Assembly: GCF_002154225.1 (NCBI RefSeq)
Contig: NZ_MTSE01000003.1
Location: 62,001 to 126,000, forward strand
Direction of reading: 5' to 3'
Length of the DNA: 64,000 nt
Origin: Hymenobacter crusticola
GTDB taxonomy: Bacteria; Bacteroidota; Bacteroidia; Cytophagales; Hymenobacteraceae
The notes under the pieces are model-generated. The model worked only from the letters and a program-made list of their open reading frames with translations, ran no database searches and was not told the DNA's origin. A program made the position numbers and the translations under genes. Below, piece after piece: positions 27,449-35,670 of this stretch (its first letter is position 1; each line of letters opens with the position of its first letter).

Positions 27449-28945
27449 TTACTGCGGAATAGAATCCGGGGCCGGAGCTTCTTCTTCCCGCTCGGATGCC
27501 TTGGCGGCGCTGTCGCTGGTAACCTGCATAATAAGCTCCGAATCATGGACAACCACGGGTTCATCCTGATCTGGCACAACCAACGGTTCATCTTGTCTTT
27601 CGTCCTGCTCCATTGTAGAGTCTAGTGCTTGCGACGTGAGCGTTGCTGCGTCAGAGTACCCTTGCATTGGGTCGTTTTGCGCTGGCCGTGCTACGCGGGT
27701 AATTTGCTCGCGTTTGGGTTTGCGGGTGGCTAAGTAGTGTTTCGACAGGCGCACCACTGCCCAGCCGCCGAGTCCGAGGCACAGCAACACGCCTACCACG
27801 AAGGCTACCCGTGTCAGACGTAAGTGCACGTGAGCAGGCCTAGGGCTCGCGGTGGAAACTGCCTTGCGGATCGGCTTGGGCTGCGCTGGTATAGCTGGCG
27901 ACACTGCTAAGCTAGGTGGCAGTGCCACCACTGGGGCAGCGGCTTGCGTTCGAAGCTGCTCAATGAGCTGACCAAGCTGCTGAATACGTGCATCTAGTTC
28001 CTGGTTGCGCGCCGCCGACTCGGCCCGAGCGACTCGTAATGTTTCTTCCAGCTCGGCCCGCTCTTGCTGAGCAGCTTGCTGGTAAGTGGGGGTTTGTGCT
28101 AGTTGTTGGCGCAATTGCACAAGTTCTTGCTCACGCGTGGCTTCCCGGGCGTGCGCCGCTTGTTGTTGCTGCTGAAGCTCCCGCTGTAGCTCCTGCCGCA
28201 GAGCTTCAAGCTGTCGAGGGTCTGCGGCCGTTCCGTAGGGTGGGTCGGCGGGAACGTCGGCGGCGCCTAGCCATTGCCACAACTGGCGGGCTTTCTGCTC
28301 CCAAAAACCATAGCTAGGTTCTTCATCGTCAGCATAAAACTCCGGCTCGGCCATTGCCTGCTGGGCGGCTAGCCGGGTGGACCACGCTTCCAGCGCCGCT
28401 TCGGTCGGGGCTCCGCTAGTAGGCGGCAATTGCCGCAAACGCCGCGGCAACTGCCGCAAGTCATTTACAAGCTGAAAATCGTGCGCGGCCGCTTGGCTAC
28501 TTAGTTGATTTTCTACCTCGGAGCCATAGGTAACCGGCGCAAGCAGCACGACCAAGCCCGCAAGCGGCGGCAACGCTGTCGGAGCTAGGTTGAGTTGGGC
28601 GCTAAGCCAGGCGAGAAGCGAATCCTTGTGATGCTGGTAAAAAGCGAACGGGTTGTCGGCTTCTCCGAAGCTAGGTATGGGTTGGTCGTTGAGGCGCCAC
28701 GCGCCATAGGCTAGCGCCGGTACGCGCAAATGCCCACTCTGCGGCACTAGCACCAGCAGCGCAATTCGGCCTGGTTGCAGTATTACTGCGTCGACGGGCG
28801 GCGCACCAATGGCCCCGAGGTTGCCGAGTAGGAGAGTAGTCGGCGTAGCTGCTTCGGCGCGGAAGGCGTTTTCAACAGCTGCCAGCTGCTCCTGGCGCGC
28901 CGGATCGGAGAAGGGAGCAAACAAGAAGCTGTGTACCATGGCCAT
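27449..28945 (-). CDS. NERD-like domain, coiled coil and single TM protein
   Basis: 498 residues. Residues about 15-130 have the beta-alpha pattern of the NERD nuclease-related domain ('NLGAIGAPPVDAVILQPGRI', then 'YGAWRLNDQPI'), though the usual catalytic EVK appears replaced by 'LVLVPQSG', so it may be inactive. Residues 243-335 are a Gln/Glu/Arg-rich coiled coil. Residues 379-401 form one transmembrane helix after a Pro-rich linker, and the tail is acidic. Its ATG overlaps the stop of rsgA by one base (TAATG), so the two are translationally coupled. Function is unknown. Confidence 0.7.
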   Translation of the reverse strand: MAMVHSFLFAPFSDPARQEQLAAVENAFRAEAATPTTLLLGNLGAIGAPPVDAVILQPGRIALLVLVPQSGHLRVPALAYGAWRLNDQPIPSFGEADNPFAFYQHHKDSLLAWLSAQLNLAPTALPPLAGLVVLLAPVTYGSEVENQLSSQAAAHDFQLVNDLRQLPRRLRQLPPTSGAPTEAALEAWSTRLAAQQAMAEPEFYADDEEPSYGFWEQKARQLWQWLGAADVPADPPYGTAADPRQLEALRQELQRELQQQQQAAHAREATREQELVQLRQQLAQTPTYQQAAQQERAELEETLRVARAESAARNQELDARIQQLGQLIEQLRTQAAAPVVALPPSLAVSPAIPAQPKPIRKAVSTASPRPAHVHLRLTRVAFVVGVLLCLGLGGWAVVRLSKHYLATRKPKREQITRVARPAQNDPMQGYSDAATLTSQALDSTMEQDERQDEPLVVPDQDEPVVVHDSELIMQVTSDSAAKASEREEEAPAPDSIPQ

Positions 28946-29871
28946 TAATGTCGGTTATCCTCCTCGTTCAGCATGCTGAGGTAGCTATCGTAGCGGGGCA
29001 AGGCAATTTTGCCTTTTTCCACGGCCTCGCGTACGGCGCAGCCGGGCTCGTGCACGTGGGTACAGTTGTGGTAACGACACTGGTTGAGCAATGCGCGTAT
29101 TTCAGGGAAAAAATGTCCGAGTTGAGCGGGCGGAATGTCCACCAAACCTAGCTCTTTAATGCCTGGCGTATCAATGATATACGTGCCAGGCCGAACTTCC
29201 AACATTTCGGCAAACGTAGTGGTGTGCACACCTTTATCCGAGAACCCGCTGATTTCGGCAGTCTTCAGATCGAGGTCGGGAACTAGCGCATTAATGAGCG
29301 TACTCTTGCCCACGCCTGAGTGCCCCGAGAGCAACGTCACCTTGCCATCCAGCAGCGCGTCGATTTCGGCTACTCCTTCGCCGGTGCGTGCGGCCGCCAG
29401 CAAGCTAGGGTAGCCAGTGCGTTTGTACATCTTTTGAATTTGCTGCTGATAATCAGCCAAATCTTCGTCGTGGAGGTCGGCTTTGTTGAAGATGAGCGTG
29501 ACGGGAATACTATACGCCTCGGCAGTTACCAAGAACCGGTCGATGAATCCAAACGACGTAGCCGGCGACACCAGCGTGACCACCAGCAGGGCCTGGTCGA
29601 GGTTGGCGGCTACAATGTGGGCGTGTTCCGTTTTGTGCACCGAGCGCCGAATGATATAGTTACGCCGCGGCTCGATGTGGTGAATGACGCCCGCACCTTC
29701 CGTTTGTTCTTCCACTGTAAAGTCCACCTGGTCGCCCACGGCCAGCGGATTGCTTACCTTCAACCCTTTTTGCTTGAACTTGCCCCGCAGCCGACAGCGG
29801 TGCAACAGTCCCGTCGCTAGGTCGCGCACCAAGTACCACGAGCCGGTAGATTTAATAACGATGCCGGTCAT
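28945..29871 (-). CDS. rsgA: Small ribosomal subunit biogenesis GTPase RsgA
   Basis: 308 residues from ATG 29871. It shows an N-terminal OB fold, then a circularly permuted GTPase: NKAD (G4) comes before GHSGVGKST (G1/P-loop) and DTPGIKEL (G3). A zinc-binding tail follows with 'CRYHNCTHVHEPGC'. RsgA releases RbfA and checks 30S decoding-site maturation. The open frame extends 18 codons further upstream without a better start. It is first of a two-gene unit with the NERD-like gene. Confidence 0.96.
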   Translation of the reverse strand: MTGIVIKSTGSWYLVRDLATGLLHRCRLRGKFKQKGLKVSNPLAVGDQVDFTVEEQTEGAGVIHHIEPRRNYIIRRSVHKTEHAHIVAANLDQALLVVTLVSPATSFGFIDRFLVTAEAYSIPVTLIFNKADLHDEDLADYQQQIQKMYKRTGYPSLLAAARTGEGVAEIDALLDGKVTLLSGHSGVGKSTLINALVPDLDLKTAEISGFSDKGVHTTTFAEMLEVRPGTYIIDTPGIKELGLVDIPPAQLGHFFPEIRALLNQCRYHNCTHVHEPGCAVREAVEKGKIALPRYDSYLSMLNEEDNRH

Positions 29872-29959
29872 AAAGAGTAATTGAGCAACGGAGTGACTGC
29901 GTAATGGAGTGATTGAAGAGCACAATAGCGGAGTGAGATGTTGAACGACATGACGCTCT

Positions 29960-31228
29960 TTAGTTAGTCATCCTGTTACTCGCCAGCGGTAGCGCCGCCA
30001 TAATAGCGGCCGTAGCGCCCGCATGATCGAGCACATATTGCCGGTTGGTAATACCTGCACGTTGACGCAACGGGTTGTCCATCAGCCACTCGCGCAATAC
30101 GCCTTCTAGGTGGGCGCTAGTCTCTACGGAACGGGCACTGCCTAGTGCCACCAAATCCTGCGCTTCCTGAAATTTCTCATAGCGTGGGCCAAATACCAGC
30201 GGCAGTCCAAATACGGCGGCTTCTAGGGTATTGTGGAGCCCTTTGCCGAAGGCGCCACCCACGTAAGCAATAGAGCCGTAGCGGTAGAGCTCGCGCAGCA
30301 AACCAATAGAGTCAATAATCAGGATGCTAGCCTGCGCTACCGTGTCGGGCTGCGCGGCCGAATAGCGCACGGCTCGCCCAGGCACCATAGCTTCGAGCTG
30401 CCGCAAGCCCGATTCATGAAGCTCGTGCGGCGCTACTATCACGCGTAGCGTAATGCCAGCCGCCACCATATGCCGCAGCGGTGGGGCTACTACCGAAATA
30501 TCGTCTGGCCAGCTACTGCCCACCACCAGCACTGGCGCTTGATCTGCCACAAATGCCTCTAGCAATGGCAACGACCTAGGGGGAGCGGCCGCAGTACCAA
30601 CCACCGTGTCAAACCGCGTGTCGCCGGCAACACTTACCTGCCGGATGCCAATGCCGCGCAGCAACTCCGCCGAGGCCTCATTCTGGGTGAAAATGTGCGT
30701 GAAGCTTTCAAGAATGCGCCGGAATAGGCTGCCCCAGGGTTTAAAAAAAGCTTGGTCGGGGCGGAAAATAGCAGAGACGCAAATAGTTGGCACCTGCCGA
30801 CGGTGCAACGCAGATAGAAAATGATACCAGAACTCATACTTTACGAAGACAGCCAACCTAGGCTGCACTGCCTCTAAGAAAGCCTGTGCGTTAGCTGCTG
30901 TGTCGAGCGGCAAGTAAAACACGTAGTGCGCGTCTGGCCAGTTCTTTCGCACGCTGTAGCCAGAGGGGGAAAAGAACGTCAAGACGATCTTATGCGTCGG
31001 GTACTGTTGCGCTACGGCTTCCATTAAGGGGCGGCCTTGCTCGAACTCACCCAGGGAAGCGCAGTGAAACCAAACGAGAGGAGCCGTTTCGTTGCGAACT
31101 GTACCCTGAATATGCGCTAGCAAACCGCGCCGGCCAGCTACCCACTGGGCGGCTTTTGAATTGAAAGGAGCCACCAACCGCAGCAGCAAGGCGTACAGAC
31201 GGAGTGCAATATTGTAGACTGCTAACAA
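29960..31228 (-). CDS. waaA: 3-deoxy-D-manno-octulosonic acid (Kdo) transferase
   Basis: About 422 residues. A hydrophobic N-terminus ('LLAVYNIALRLYALLLRL') anchors it to the inner membrane; 'WVAGRRG', 'ASLGEFEQGRPL', 'FFSPSGY' and 'YVGGAFGKGLHNTLEAAVFG' are WaaA/KdtA signatures (GT30). It adds Kdo to lipid IVA, the first step of LPS core synthesis. The open frame reaches TTG 31264, but that overlaps a -7-like element; TTG 31228 gives the usual family N-terminus and is preferred. Confidence 0.93.
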   Translation of the reverse strand: MLAVYNIALRLYALLLRLVAPFNSKAAQWVAGRRGLLAHIQGTVRNETAPLVWFHCASLGEFEQGRPLMEAVAQQYPTHKIVLTFFSPSGYSVRKNWPDAHYVFYLPLDTAANAQAFLEAVQPRLAVFVKYEFWYHFLSALHRRQVPTICVSAIFRPDQAFFKPWGSLFRRILESFTHIFTQNEASAELLRGIGIRQVSVAGDTRFDTVVGTAAAPPRSLPLLEAFVADQAPVLVVGSSWPDDISVVAPPLRHMVAAGITLRVIVAPHELHESGLRQLEAMVPGRAVRYSAAQPDTVAQASILIIDSIGLLRELYRYGSIAYVGGAFGKGLHNTLEAAVFGLPLVFGPRYEKFQEAQDLVALGSARSVETSAHLEGVLREWLMDNPLRQRAGITNRQYVLDHAGATAAIMAALPLASNRMTN

Positions 31229-31261
31229 GAGCGGGAGCGAAGAGCTTATTGGTTGAGAATG

Positions 31262-31269
31262 CAAAAGTA
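31262..31269 (-). promoter_or_regulatory. Candidate -7 element TACTTTTG (minus strand)
   Basis: Exact TAnnTTTG match on the minus strand, 33 bases before TTG 31228. It argues against the longer start at 31264. A TTA rather than TTG lies at the -33 position. Confidence 0.4.
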
Positions 31270-31293
31270 CGTGTTTGCCGCCCTACCTAACCT

Positions 31294-31328
31294 AAAGAAG
31301 CTCTAACGCCTAGCGCTAGAGCTTCTTT
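31294..31328 (-). terminator. Terminator after the peroxiredoxin gene
   Basis: A 12-bp perfect stem (31294-31305 with 31317-31328); a smaller inner GC stem extends it. It lies just beyond the peroxiredoxin stop on the minus strand. Confidence 0.72.
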
Positions 31329-31351
31329 GAGACGCCATTAAGCAGGTGATA

Positions 31352-31948
31352 TTATCGGAGGGCGCCTTGCGGAGTCGGCTCTTTCCAGTCGACGGGGCAA
31401 GCCTCTCCGTTGGTTTCATAAAACTGCAAGGCTGCTACCATGCGCAACGCTTCATCGATGCTACGGCCTAGGGGCCGGTCGTTTACGACCTGATGACGTA
31501 CAATGCCATCCTTATCAATCAGGAACAAGCCGCGATAAGCGACAGGTGAGCCAACGAACACCATTTCGCCCGCATCGTTGTAGTCATAATGACCACCTAG
31601 CACATCGTAGTTGGCCGAAATAGTCTTGGTGGCATCCGCTACCAGTGGGTACGTAACACCCGCAATACCACCTTGGTTACGCGGGATTTGATACCAAGCT
31701 AGGTGCGCATTGTGCGAATCGGTGGAGCAGCCGACCACGGCCACATTTTTGGCCTCAAATTCGGCAAGCCGGTCTTGAAACGCTAGAACTTCCGTGGGGC
31801 AAATAGCCGAAAAGTCGGAGGGGTAAAAGTAAAAGAGGACGTGCTTCTTACCTAGGTAGCGGTCGAGCGAAAATTCATCTTCAATGTGGCCGTCGATAAC
31901 GGCTTTAGCGCGGAAAGATGGAGCACGTTTACCAACGAGAACGGCCAT
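31352..31948 (-). CDS. Typical 2-Cys peroxiredoxin (AhpC/TSA family)
   Basis: 198 residues. The peroxidatic cysteine is in 'PSDFSAICPTE' (family consensus DFTFVCPTE) and the resolving cysteine in 'GEACPVDW' (consensus GEVCPAxW), so both redox residues are present. It reduces H2O2 and organic peroxides, with thioredoxin or AhpF as reductant. It is cytoplasmic, starts at ATG 31948, and ends in its own terminator. It lies divergent from fbp. Confidence 0.94.
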   Translation of the reverse strand: MAVLVGKRAPSFRAKAVIDGHIEDEFSLDRYLGKKHVLFYFYPSDFSAICPTEVLAFQDRLAEFEAKNVAVVGCSTDSHNAHLAWYQIPRNQGGIAGVTYPLVADATKTISANYDVLGGHYDYNDAGEMVFVGSPVAYRGLFLIDKDGIVRHQVVNDRPLGRSIDEALRMVAALQFYETNGEACPVDWKEPTPQGALR

Positions 31949-32387
31949 GATAATCAGGGAAATGAGATGAGAGAAGGCAAATAAGTGAAGTAAGCGGCTT
32001 GCCTAGGTCTAAGTTTGCCGCTTGTCAGGCGTTGCGTGCGCACCTCGAACAAGCCGAATACGCAGCACACAACAGGCAGCAACAAAGCAGAGGGCTTTCC
32101 GCCTACTTGCCTTATACCGTGCATGCAGCAAAACAGTTGGCCCCTGTGTCAGCACGCGTTGTGCCCACTTAGCATTTAACCAATACAAGATGCTTGTCGA
32201 GCTTAGTGCCTTTTTGTTTTCGGGAATAAAACTCGGTTTTGATTGGGCTGGGTAGTCATTCTTAAATGGGCCTGCCTCACTTTCTTTCTCGGTAAAATCT
32301 CTATCGTTATATGGCAAAGTTCTATTGTTGAAAGCCGAAAAAGCTTACTTTTGACCATAGACCTACTGCTCATTTCTTTACTTTTTT
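31949..32387. other. Intergenic region between divergent peroxiredoxin and fbp genes
   Basis: About 440 bases. No protein-like frame was found on either strand. The right end carries the fbp promoter candidate. The peroxiredoxin side shows no exact TAnnTTTG and no recognisable OxyR/PerR palindrome that I can call with confidence. Confidence 0.4.
32325..32353 (+). promoter_or_regulatory. Candidate fbp promoter (TTG-N18-TACTTTTG)
   Basis: TTG at 32325-32327 and TACTTTTG at 32346-32353 match the Bacteroidota -33/-7 promoter with an 18-base spacer, 34 bases before the ATG. The same spacing recurs at 35309-35337. Confidence 0.55.
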
Positions 32388-33413
32388 ATGGATCACAACT
32401 CACTGGCGCTGCCTGTTGGTACTACTCTCGACCGTTTTATTATGCGCAAGCAGGAGGATTTTCCCTATGCAACGGGTGAACTCTCTCAACTGCTGCGCGA
32501 TATTGCTTTAGCTACGAAGATTGTTAATCGTGAAATTAATCGCTCTGGTCTAATTGATATTGCGGGCGCTTACGGCAACCGCAACGTACAAGGCGAAGAC
32601 CAGCAAAAGCTAGATGTAGTAGCCAATATTCGCTTCATCCGGGCATTGCGCAATGGTGGCGAGGTCTGCACCATTGTATCGGAAGAAGACGAAGAAGTAA
32701 TCCAGACCGGCAACAACCAGGGCAAGTACGTGGTTGCGATGGACCCGCTGGATGGCTCCTCTAACATCGACGTTAACGTGAGCATCGGTACGATCTTTAG
32801 CATCTACCGGCGTATCTCGCCGACCGGTACCGTAGGCAATGAGCAGGATTGTCTCCAAAGAGGTACGCATCAGGTGGCAGCGGGCTATGTAATTTATGGC
32901 TCTAGCACCATGCTAGTGTATACCACTGGCAATGGCGTAAACGGCTTTACATATGAGCCTTCATTGGGCGAATTCTTCCTCTCGCACCCAAACATCACCA
33001 TTCCAGCTAGCGGCTCAGTATATTCCATCAACGAAGGCAGCGCCGATTCTTTCTCCGCTGGGCTGGCTTCTTTCATTGCTTATTGCAAGCAGCAAAGCTA
33101 CTCAGCACGCTACATCGGCTCCTTGGTCGCCGACTTCCATCGTAACCTGCTGAAAGGCGGCATTTATATCTATCCGCCCACCCAAAAGTCGCCGAGCGGT
33201 AAGTTGCGCCTGTTGTATGAGTGCAATCCGTTGGCTTTCATTGTAGAGCAAGCCGGTGGCAAATCCAGTAACGGCTACACGCGAACTATGGAAATCGAGC
33301 CCACGGGCTTACACGACCGTTGCCCGCTATTTGTGGGCTCCAAGGATTTGGTGGAAAAAGTGGAGGAGTTTCTGGCTGCAGAATACTCCAAGGAACCAGT
33401 TGCGAATAGCTAG
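32388..33413 (+). CDS. fbp: Class I fructose-1,6-bisphosphatase
   Basis: 341 residues. '[10 protein letters not shown]' is the metal-binding signature of the FBPase/IMPase superfamily; 'EEDEEVI' gives the upstream acidic ligands, and '[21 protein letters not shown]' is the conserved C-terminal segment. It hydrolyses fructose-1,6-bisphosphate to fructose-6-phosphate in gluconeogenesis, in the cytosol. Its own promoter and a strong downstream hairpin make it monocistronic. Confidence 0.97.
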   Translation: MDHNSLALPVGTTLDRFIMRKQEDFPYATGELSQLLRDIALATKIVNREINRSGLIDIAGAYGNRNVQGEDQQKLDVVANIRFIRALRNGGEVCTIVSEEDEEVIQTGNNQGKYVVAMDPLDGSSNIDVNVSIGTIFSIYRRISPTGTVGNEQDCLQRGTHQVAAGYVIYGSSTMLVYTTGNGVNGFTYEPSLGEFFLSHPNITIPASGSVYSINEGSADSFSAGLASFIAYCKQQSYSARYIGSLVADFHRNLLKGGIYIYPPTQKSPSGKLRLLYECNPLAFIVEQAGGKSSNGYTRTMEIEPTGLHDRCPLFVGSKDLVEKVEEFLAAEYSKEPVANS

Positions 33414-33428
33414 ATATTAGTAATGAAA

Positions 33429-33488
33429 TAGCCCCTAAAACCAGCAGGCCGCTTGATCAGTCAAGCGGCCTGCTGGTTTTAGGGGCTA
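33429..33488. terminator. Long bidirectional terminator (28-bp perfect stem)
   Basis: 33429-33456 is the exact reverse complement of 33461-33488 with a 4-base loop. AAAA and TTTT tracts are inside the stem rather than after it. It lies between convergent fbp and the DUF5606 gene. The stem is much longer than an ordinary terminator. Confidence 0.8.
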
Positions 33489-33502
33489 GCTTTTCGTTGA
33501 GC

Positions 33503-34039
33503 TTACGCGCTCTTGTCAGTAGCTTCTGGGTTTGCCGTTGCAGCTGCGTCAGCTTCCGTCGGGATAATGCCAGCGGTACTGAGTGCTTCGTCGGCTGCTG
33601 GCTGTTCTTGTTGGGTACCGGCGTCTTCCGTGTCCGTAGTGGCTTCTTGGTACTCCAAACGGTTGCTGACGGCGTGATACCACGTCACCAGTTTCTTGAT
33701 GTCGGACAAGTATACGCGCTGCCGGTCGTAGTCAGGGATGATTTCGCCCATGAAGGCTACCAAGTCCTGGTCGTTCGACTTGTTGGTTAGGGGCAGGTTA
33801 GTGCCATATTTCTGGTATACCCGATCAAATACTTCCGTCAGCGGTACCGTCTGATCGTAATCTTCGGTGTAGATAGAAATCTCTTGCAGGAGCGAAACTT
33901 TGTTGCGAGCCGATGCTACTGAGCGCGTACCGCGCTCATCGAGCGATTCGATGATGACGCCAGCGCGCGTTGGACGCACTAAGCGGTAAAGACCGGGCAT
34001 TCCGCTAATGGCGGCAATTTCCTTCAGGTCGTAAGGCAT
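33503..34039 (-). CDS. DUF5606 domain protein
   Basis: 178 residues. The first 130 ('MPYDLKEIAAISGMPGLYRL', 'GVIIESLDERGTRSV', 'KVSLLQEISIYT', 'WYHAVSNRLEY') match DUF5606, a small conserved protein I know only from Bacteroidota and whose function is not established. The remaining tail is Ala/Thr/Glu-rich and disordered. It has no signal peptide, so it is cytoplasmic. An exact -7 element lies 26 bases upstream. It is a useful lineage marker for this window. Confidence 0.88.
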   Translation of the reverse strand: MPYDLKEIAAISGMPGLYRLVRPTRAGVIIESLDERGTRSVASARNKVSLLQEISIYTEDYDQTVPLTEVFDRVYQKYGTNLPLTNKSNDQDLVAFMGEIIPDYDRQRVYLSDIKKLVTWYHAVSNRLEYQEATTDTEDAGTQQEQPAADEALSTAGIIPTEADAAATANPEATDKSA

Positions 34040-34064
34040 GGAAAAAGAAAGTTGGTCAAGGATA

Positions 34065-34072
34065 CAAAGGTA
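34065..34072 (-). promoter_or_regulatory. Candidate -7 element TACCTTTG (minus strand)
   Basis: Exact TAnnTTTG match on the minus strand, 25 bases before the DUF5606 ATG. Confidence 0.45.
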
Positions 34073-34106
34073 GGAGAGAAGACGTCACTGCCGCGGCAAA
34101 GCTAGC

Positions 34107-34541
34107 TTACAGCTTAAAGACAATGGGCAAGCTCGTCAGGATGGCATAGTCGGGCTTTTTGAATTGAAGCAGCTTTGCTACGCGCAAAGCCTCTTCACCG
34201 CAGCCCCCACCAACGCCTTTCACCAGCTTCACGCCCGACAGCGTACCGTCGGTATTCAGCGTGAAGCTCACGATGCAGGTGCCCTGAATGCGGTTGCGCT
34301 TAGCCAAGATCGGATACTTCAGCTCTTTCTCGATGAAAGCATACATGGCTTCCTGACCACCCTCGTAATATTCGGCCACGGGAATAGATTTGCCAACATG
34401 GCCAGGAGCCGGCGCGGCAGCTTCAGTAGCTGGAGTTGTTTCAGGCGTAGGCGCCGGCGACTTAGGGTTAGCTTTCTGTGCAAAAGCCGGGGCTGCAGCC
34501 GCTAACAAACCGAAAGCCAACGCAAACGTGATTCTTTTCAT
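34107..34541 (-). CDS. TonB C-terminal domain protein
   Basis: 144 residues from ATG 34541. A cleavable signal peptide ends near 'AAAAPAFAQ', then a Pro/Ala/Thr-rich linker (about 22-55) and a TonB_C domain with 'EKELKYPILAKRNRIQGTCI' and 'VSFTLNTDGTLSGVKLVKG'. Unlike energising TonB proteins it has a cleaved signal rather than a transmembrane anchor, so it is probably a periplasmic TonB-like protein and not the ExbBD partner. The ORF upstream to 34598 is not a credible N-terminus. Confidence 0.87.
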   Translation of the reverse strand: MKRITFALAFGLLAAAAPAFAQKANPKSPAPTPETTPATEAAAPAPGHVGKSIPVAEYYEGGQEAMYAFIEKELKYPILAKRNRIQGTCIVSFTLNTDGTLSGVKLVKGVGGGCGEEALRVAKLLQFKKPDYAILTSLPIVFKL

Positions 34542-34611
34542 GTTGTGAGAACGAAAAAAGAGAAGAAGCAAAAGGAAAAATACAATGAAAGAAGGCAATT
34601 AGAAGGCCAAT

Positions 34612-35229
34612 TTAAGAATTCTCAGCCGCCTGAGCCAATTGTCGGTTTACGTCTTCGATAAAGTTTAAGATCTCATCTCGTCCCGTCTTTTCGGCCGCGG
34701 AAGTGACAAAGTGCCGCGGTAGCTCGTCCCAGGTCTCCTGGAGCTTAGCTAAGTAACTTGTCACGTTCTGGTGCGCCCGGCTGCCCGACATCTTATCGGC
34801 CTTGGTAAATACCAACACGAAGGGGATGCCTTCCGTGCCCAGCATCTCAATAAATTCTAAATCAGGCGCGAGCGGGGCATGGCGTGAATCGATCAATACG
34901 AACACACAAGCTAGGTTTTCACGCTTACGCAAGTAATAATTAATCATCTTGCCCCATTGTGCCCTCGATTCTTTGCTCACCTTCGCATAACCGTAGCCAG
35001 GTAAGTCGACTAGGAACCACTGGTCGTTAATTAAGAAGTGATTGATCAATTGCGTTTTACCTGGCAGCGACGAGGTTTTTGCTAAGCCATTCTGCCCCGT
35101 CAGCATATTAATTAGAGAAGACTTGCCCACGTTGGAACGGCCAATAAAAGCGTACTCGGGTAACGTAGGGGGTGGGCATTGCTCGACTCGCGAGTTACTC
35201 ATTACAAACTTTGCTTCGCGAATGATCAT
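34612..35229 (-). CDS. engB: Ribosome biogenesis GTPase EngB/YsxC
   Basis: 205 residues from ATG 35229. GRSNVGKSS is the P-loop, 'LPGKTQLINHFLI' contains the G2 Thr, DLPGYGYAKV the G3 motif, TKAD the G4 and 'TSAAEKTG' the G5. This is the compact single-domain TrmE-Era-EngB GTPase required for 50S subunit assembly. It is followed 70 bases later by the TonB-like gene on the same strand. A -7 element lies 26 bases upstream of the start. Confidence 0.96.
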   Translation of the reverse strand: MIIREAKFVMSNSRVEQCPPPTLPEYAFIGRSNVGKSSLINMLTGQNGLAKTSSLPGKTQLINHFLINDQWFLVDLPGYGYAKVSKESRAQWGKMINYYLRKRENLACVFVLIDSRHAPLAPDLEFIEMLGTEGIPFVLVFTKADKMSGSRAHQNVTSYLAKLQETWDELPRHFVTSAAEKTGRDEILNFIEDVNRQLAQAAENS

Positions 35230-35254
35230 AGACAAGAAATCTAGTTATTACGGG

Positions 35255-35262
35255 CAAAGGTA
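35255..35262 (-). promoter_or_regulatory. Candidate engB -7 element TACCTTTG (minus strand)
   Basis: Exact TAnnTTTG match on the minus strand, 25 bases before ATG 35229. No matching -33 TTG. Confidence 0.45.
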
Positions 35263-35308
35263 GAAGAAACAGAAAGGCCGTCGAGGACATAAATTTCGAA
35301 TAATACCC

Positions 35309-35337
35309 TTGTTGTTAATGTTGTAGCGCTATATTTG
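35309..35337 (+). promoter_or_regulatory. Candidate promoter TTG-N18-TATATTTG
   Basis: TTG at 35309-35311 and TATATTTG at 35330-35337 with an 18-base spacer, as at fbp. It would give a leader of about 330 bases before the ATG at 35671; the other element at 35453 is closer but lacks a spaced TTG. Confidence 0.45.
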
Positions 35338-35670
35338 CGCGGCTTGGTGGGTAAATACGGCAAGGCTTCTGCTATGCCGTATTGTATTCTACCTAGGTAT
35401 AGTGTCCAACATACTTTAATAGGATGCTAGAAAGATTGTATTATGAAATTTATATCTTTGCCTATTATATCGTCTCATTTTCATCACTAGTATGCAAGCT
35501 AGGGGATAGTTGAGAAAGTGATTCTGTGCTATTATTACCCCAAACATTCTCCTGTTTGCCTCAACCCTAGAACTGGTTTTCAGTATAAAACGCATTTCTA
35601 GAAGGGACAGTAGACTTTTTTCTGTTGGCCCCTTCTTTGTAACCGCTTATTTTCAAACTCCTCGCTAACA

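Larger units (their letters stand above)
35230..35670. other. AT-rich intergenic promoter region
   Basis: About 440 bases between divergent engB and the PorE-like gene. It holds the engB -7 element, a full -33/-7 candidate at 35309-35337, and a second TAnnTTTG (TATCTTTG) at 35453-35460 facing right. The AT content is high from about 35400 to 35500. No gene was seen. Confidence 0.45.
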
